From contig NC_039358.1 of assembly GCF_003573695.1 (NCBI RefSeq), forward strand, positions 197,677,727-197,741,726: 64,000 nt of DNA. The letters run 5' to 3'. Made by a program: the position numbers and the translations under genes. The stretch comes from Papaver somniferum. Its lineage: Eukaryota > Streptophyta > Magnoliopsida > Ranunculales > Papaveraceae. The notes beneath the pieces were generated by a model. That model made no database searches. It was not told the DNA's origin and saw only the letters and a program-made list of their open reading frames with translations. This document shows positions 60,003 to 64,000 of this stretch, piece after piece (positions within the stretch are counted from its first letter, which is position 1; every line of letters starts with the position of its first letter).

Positions 60003-62085
60003 TGTTAGTTATTGAAGACTAATTAGTTTCCTACTTTAGGTTAGCCATGGTTATTTGGGGAAGGGGTTTGATAAGCACGAAAGTGCTACATTTTATGCCC
60101 ATATTTATATTAGTTAAGACTCGATATTTTGGCTAATAATATTGTTTTAAGGCTTTTGCAGGAATTACAAACAAATCCAATCACCTGAAAAATAAGTGGT
60201 TAAATAAACAACAAATGACATTTGCGACTAAAATGGGTAAATGTGGCTGGCCTGGTATTCCTATGTATCAGCACCACTGCGCGGCACCAAACATAAACGG
60301 AGCCTTATGAACTTGCAAGGAAAAAGGAGTACATGATTAAGTTCACGATTCCTATAGACGTGGGCAGAATTAAAATTCAGTTGGCTAGTGTCACTGGCTT
60401 GGCACTCACGAGTTCACAACGGGCAGACAATTCTTAATCTCAATTAATGCATGGTGAAGCGAGTCGATGTCAGCACACTAATTCCACCTAAGATTGGTCA
60501 AGAGTGACTTTATTATTGTTAGCATAAGAATGGAAGAATATCACCTCCATGACCACGTGCAAATGAAGAAAAAGGAAAGATTAATATATCTTGTCCTTAC
60601 ATAAGTTCTCTTGCTATATTTATATAAAGAATCTGAAGGAATATTTGAAGTCAAATGACATCATTTTGCAAATACAGTTAAGGTGGGACCCAGCACATGC
60701 AAGAAAATATCATGCTTTCTAAATGAAATTCATATACTATGGAAAGTGGAGATTCGGTGATACTTTACAATGTCTCGTCATATTATGACACGCGACACTA
60801 CATCATTGGGTGAATTTATATTTTCATGACATGTGGCAGACTTCTATTGGGAGGTGATGTGGCGACGAAGAAGAAAAACGTGAATTCATTTGTGAGCTAT
60901 ATTTATGTGTTGTTTCAAAATATACCAGAGGGGGCGCCCGTCCACAGAGCTGGAAGAGAAACAGGAGAAGGATTTTGGAGTTTTTCTTCTCCATTTTTGC
61001 TTAGCTATTTGATTTTAATCTTTTTATGTTTTTTTTGTGAAAGCCATGGCTAGTTAAAGCTATGTTAGGGTCTAGGTAGAACCCAATTTTATTATGAAAA
61101 CTCTATATTTATATGCTTAATAATGAGTTGATTGATTAGTAGTTTTTCTTCATTTGGCTTAGTATTCTATTGTTGATGTGATTTTCTAGATTATTTATGC
61201 TTTTGAATTGATACTGCGTGCTTCGGTTAAATCCCTAGACGTGGTATGCAAGGATAGATAGGTAATGCTTTATAATCACTACTCATGAAGCGAAGACAAC
61301 TATAGCGGAGAAACAATTTTATTAAAGCATGGAATATACTTTTAAAGATTAGTAGAGTTTGCATAATTAATTGGTGGAAACCGAAAATCCTAATAACCCA
61401 CACTCGTTTTGTTTATCTTTAAATTATTTATCATTTCATTTTGTTCCGAGTTTCTAAAAATCCTTAAAACATTATCTTATTGATTATTTAATTTTTGGTA
61501 TTTGTTGGTAGAGTATTTCACACTCCCTGTGGGGACGAACCGCATTTGCTATCTACATTACTATTGACCTGTGCGCTTGCGGATATAACTGGGTTTCATT
61601 AAATCATTAATTTTGGTTATCTAAAATCTACATCAAGGTTTCCTAAACCGGCTAGAATTCTTGGTGGCCAAGTTTGTAACCTATATAAATAAGTAATTAG
61701 GCTTGCAAAATTTGTGTGAAGAAAATTGTGAGTGAAAACAATTTTTTGAGAGAAAAGAGAGTTTTTTCTTGTATAGATTTTAGGGTAAAAATTTAGGGTT
61801 TCGTAATGAGAGCATATTGGCGAGGAACATGAGATAAGGTTATAGTTTCGGGTAATTGTTGCGGTGTAACCAAGGGTTTGCTAGGATTCACACGACGTTG
61901 TAATCGTTTTCTTTATAGTGGATTTGAGTTGGTGCGGCTCGAAGTGGATGTAAACAATATATACACGTCGTATGTATTGGTCGAACCACTATAAATCTTG
62001 TATCTTGTGAGTTGATTTATCTTTCTCGTATTATTATTCTTGCTTGTGCTTGGTTTACTTATTAATCATCATAATATCTCAAGAT
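60003..62085 (+). repeat. Copia 3' LTR, interrupted and truncated
   Basis: 60003-60068 and 61636-62085 together match the 5' LTR up to ATATCTCAAGAT. The last ~40 bp (CCAGTTATTCCGTGGATG...) are missing or replaced. The gap is the element at 60069-61635. Confidence 0.88.
60069..61635 (+). mobile_element. TG...CA element, family X copy 2, inside the Copia 3' LTR
   Basis: Starts TGATAAGCACGAAAGTGC (a terminal hairpin AGCAC-GAAA-GTGCT) and ends ATCTACATCA. The duplicated pentamer is GGGTT before and AGGTT after, one mismatch; the undisturbed 5' LTR reads GGGTTTCC at this place, confirming the insertion point. It shares CCCTGTGG and the GCTTGCGG word near its end with copy 1 at 38924-40893. No domain, so solo LTR or another non-autonomous type. 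Confidence 0.75.
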
Positions 62086-62920
62086 AAAATTAAAAGAGTG
62101 ATATACCTCAGGGCTCAAGTTTTTTTTTTATGATATTTATTTTTTCGAAACATAAAATGTATTTGACCAAATAGAGTACGAGTACACGAGAGTACGTTGT
62201 CAAACCCATATAGCATAAAACCCATTTGATTTGACCAAACAGAATACGAGTACACGAGGGTCCCAAATTGCTATTGATAAATTTTTTCTAACTTTCATCC
62301 GCTACATGATTCGCCAGACCATCCACTACATGATTTTTTTTTCATTTTATTTATTTTAGATACATGTTGGCTAGTTTGATTGGAAATTGGAAGCGTTCAT
62401 CGACAATAACTTTTTTTGGACTCTTTGATTTTGGGCCTCTTGCAGGGCTTTGGGTTGTAAATGTTATAACCTGGGTTCAAGTCCGGGTTAACCCTTCAAG
62501 TCCATTACTGTAGTTCAGAGTTTAGACACTTGTTTGGGCTAATCTAGTGTGTTAGCCCATCTCATGTTTATATTTTAATCCTACCAAGGTCGGTCCCTGA
62601 GCCTGTAATTAGGAATGGCAAGTGAGGTATGACTTGGAAACTCCATGGACAAGCTTGGCTGCGGTAGAAGTAATGAATAAGAAGTAGTCAGTCAGCCCTT
62701 TATTTGACCACCTTGTACTAGTAGGAATTTCCTTGATGAATAAGTAAGATAAGTTATGTGAAAGGACAATAGTCTCACATCGCTATAATCCGCTTAATTA
62801 ACTTAAAATATAACTAGATTTTGTGTTCGTGCTACGCCCGGGCAGCTTCTCAAATTTGGTCCACTAATTCAATTCATCATTGCCTCTTTCATCAGTGCCT
62901 ATTTCTTTATTTTTTTTACT
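62086..62920. other. Gene-free stretch
   Basis: Two similar segments at 62151-62270 around TTGACCAAA(T/C)AGA(G/A)TACGAGTACACGAG form a short duplication. GGGTTCAAGTCCGGG near 62470 resembles a Pol III box B, but no box A or stem can be drawn. Confidence 0.5.
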
Positions 62921-62921
62921 T

Positions 62922-63198
62922 GGTAAAGCTCCGCGCTTCACCTCTCCCCTCCCAATTTGATTCGGTAAAGCTCGGCTTTGCCTTGCCCAGTCCCAATTTG
63001 ATTTGGTAAAGCTCGGCTTCGCCTCGACCCATTCTGATTTGTTTTGGTAAAGCTCGGCTTCGCCTCTCCCTAGTCCCGATTTGATTCGGTAAAGCTCGGC
63101 TTCGCCTCGCCCCAGTCCCGATTTTATTTGGTAAAGCTCGGCTTCGCCTCGCCCAGTCCCGATATGATTTGTAAAACTTGGCTTCGCCTCGCTCAGTG
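62922..63198. repeat. 41-42-bp minisatellite GGTAAAGCTCGGCTTCGCCT
   Basis: Seven units, each starting GGTAAAGCTCGGCTTCGCCT (first and last diverged) and continuing with a CCCAGTCCCGATTTGATT-like half. A GC-rich island in AT-rich sequence; the minus-strand open frame over it is a repeat translation. Confidence 0.92.
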
Positions 63199-64000
63199 AT
63201 AACAAATTAACTTTACCTGAAATGTCTTTCCAAAAGACTTCATTTTCATCAAGAATAGCTTGCACTGATGGCTAGACTCCTACACATCCAATATAGTTTC
63301 ATGCAATATAGGTGCAACTTATAGAAATAACAATAGATCAAGATTAATAACCTGGTTTTCTCTTGACTTTATTTATCAACTCCACTTATTTCTAATTCAG
63401 TTTTCCATGAGAACGCGTCTTCATTCAGATTCAACTTGAACTACCTAACTCAAAAGTAAATGATGTCGTCTCCATCTGGAAGAATAAACTAAGCCATCTT
63501 TTAACCCTCAATTCAGTACCCAACCAAACACCCATTCCTATCGACGTTGTGGTCTTGTCTCTTTTCATCACCCTACGTTAAGATATGCATTTTGTTTATG
63601 TTAGTAACTGGAAGGATATTACTGTTAAGATACGCATTTTCTTTATGTTAGTAACTGGAAGGAAGGAAAACAAACACACTAAGGAAACAATCAAATAAAA
63701 AAAGAAGAAAATGATTAAATATCCCAAAAAATATTCAAAAGGTTCATAGTAATTCAGAGTACCACAAAATGCAGATACAAAATCAACTAAACTTCTAAAG
63801 GTTCTGAACAATTAATAAGTATACTACGAAAGTATTTCTGAAAATGAACCATATTATCCGTCTTGTTGCTTCAATTGTCTTCTGGATGTTGTGCATCTTT
63901 GGAGTGCCACATCTGGTTTTCTATGGATGAAGTCCGGAGTTCTCAAATTTACTCCGACGAATTTCACTGATTGGCCCCGTGACTTGTTTATTGTCATTGA
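63199..64000. other. Gene-free end of the window with a 47-bp duplication
   Basis: 63577-63623 and 63624-63665 are direct copies (GTTAAGATA(T/C)GCATTTT(G/C)TT...AGTAACTGGAAGGA). Nothing else recognised. Confidence 0.6.

Larger units (their letters stand above)
52900..62085 (+). mobile_element. Ty1/copia element (Tork/TNT1-like), nested with two insertions
   Basis: The 5' LTR starts TGTTAGTTATTG at 52900, and a similar 3' LTR starts at 60003. Between them are a tRNA-iMet primer-binding site, gag, protease, integrase, RT, RNase H (in Copia order) and a polypurine tract. A 2.5-kb insertion splits RT from RNase H and a 1.6-kb one splits the 3' LTR. The 3' LTR lacks the last ~40 bp of the 5' LTR, so a target duplication cannot be checked. 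Confidence 0.93.

Noticed and set aside
60069..60092. Possible hammerhead ribozyme (TGATAAGCACGAAAGTGC resembles a CUGAUGA-stem-GAAA core)
   Set aside because: The leading C and the conserved G8-A9 are missing and no stem III with a cleavage triplet can be drawn; it is only a GAAA-looped hairpin. The TGATGAGTGC end of the other copy lacks the GAAA part.
62450..62490. tRNA or SINE box B (GGGTTCAAGTCCGGG)
   Set aside because: No box A at the proper distance, no cloverleaf, no A-tail and no direct repeats.

Overview
This is a nuclear plant DNA window, almost certainly from a dicot. The evidence is the AT-rich intergenic sequence full of plant-type Ty1/copia, Ty3/gypsy (Tat-like) and RNase H-bearing L1 retrotransposons, a polyubiquitin gene with the usual intron just before its ATG, and a nuclear-type tRNA-Trp-like gene. 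A few repeats resemble Papaveraceae sequence as I remember it, but the species cannot be settled from the window. I see only one host protein gene, the polyubiquitin gene, and it is damaged. No bacterial-style operon, CRISPR array or phage is present.

Layout. 0-2.1 kb: minisatellites, GGT/GAT microsatellites and a minus-strand tRNA-Trp-like gene with anticodon UCA. 2.1-3.9 kb: minus-strand Copia remnant. 4.3-11 kb: degenerate transposon-like coding fragments between arrays of AGCCGTT hairpins, split by an LTR-like stretch ending at 8868. 13.2-14.0 kb: G-quadruplex repeat and a palindromic 28-bp array. 14.1-18.3 kb: 5'-truncated L1-type LINE on the plus strand. 19.1-19.9 kb: LINE RNase H fragment and an intact-looking SINE with a 16-bp target duplication. 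20.4-22.1 kb: terminal-inverted-repeat element filled with GTTCGGTT hairpins. 22.8-35.0 kb: minus-strand polyubiquitin locus, whose intron holds a ~220-bp tandem array and a 9.1-kb Gypsy element. 35.2-38.9 kb: second LINE (minus) just upstream of the ubiquitin promoter. 38.9-40.9 kb: TG...CA element. 42.1-51.0 kb: second Gypsy element of the same family. 52.9-62.1 kb: Copia element interrupted by a putative 2.5-kb solo LTR and, in its 3' LTR, by a 1.6-kb element. 62.9-63.7 kb: small tandem repeats.

How the parts relate. The two Gypsy elements (25185-34266 and 42087-50984) belong to one family, each with TG...CA LTRs and a perfect 5-bp target duplication. Both have pol/gag on the minus strand and an antisense gene on the plus strand with its own TATA box and introns, converging tail to tail on a conserved GC-richer block. 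Their contents are complementary: the first keeps protease, RT, RNase H and integrase but no gag; the second keeps gag and protease but no RT, RNase H or integrase. The first element landed in an array in which each unit duplicates the 3' splice site and first codons of the ubiquitin reading frame. I consider that array, together with the antisense genes, the most unusual biology in the window. All transposon genes carry stops or frameshifts and were probably inactivated by mutation.
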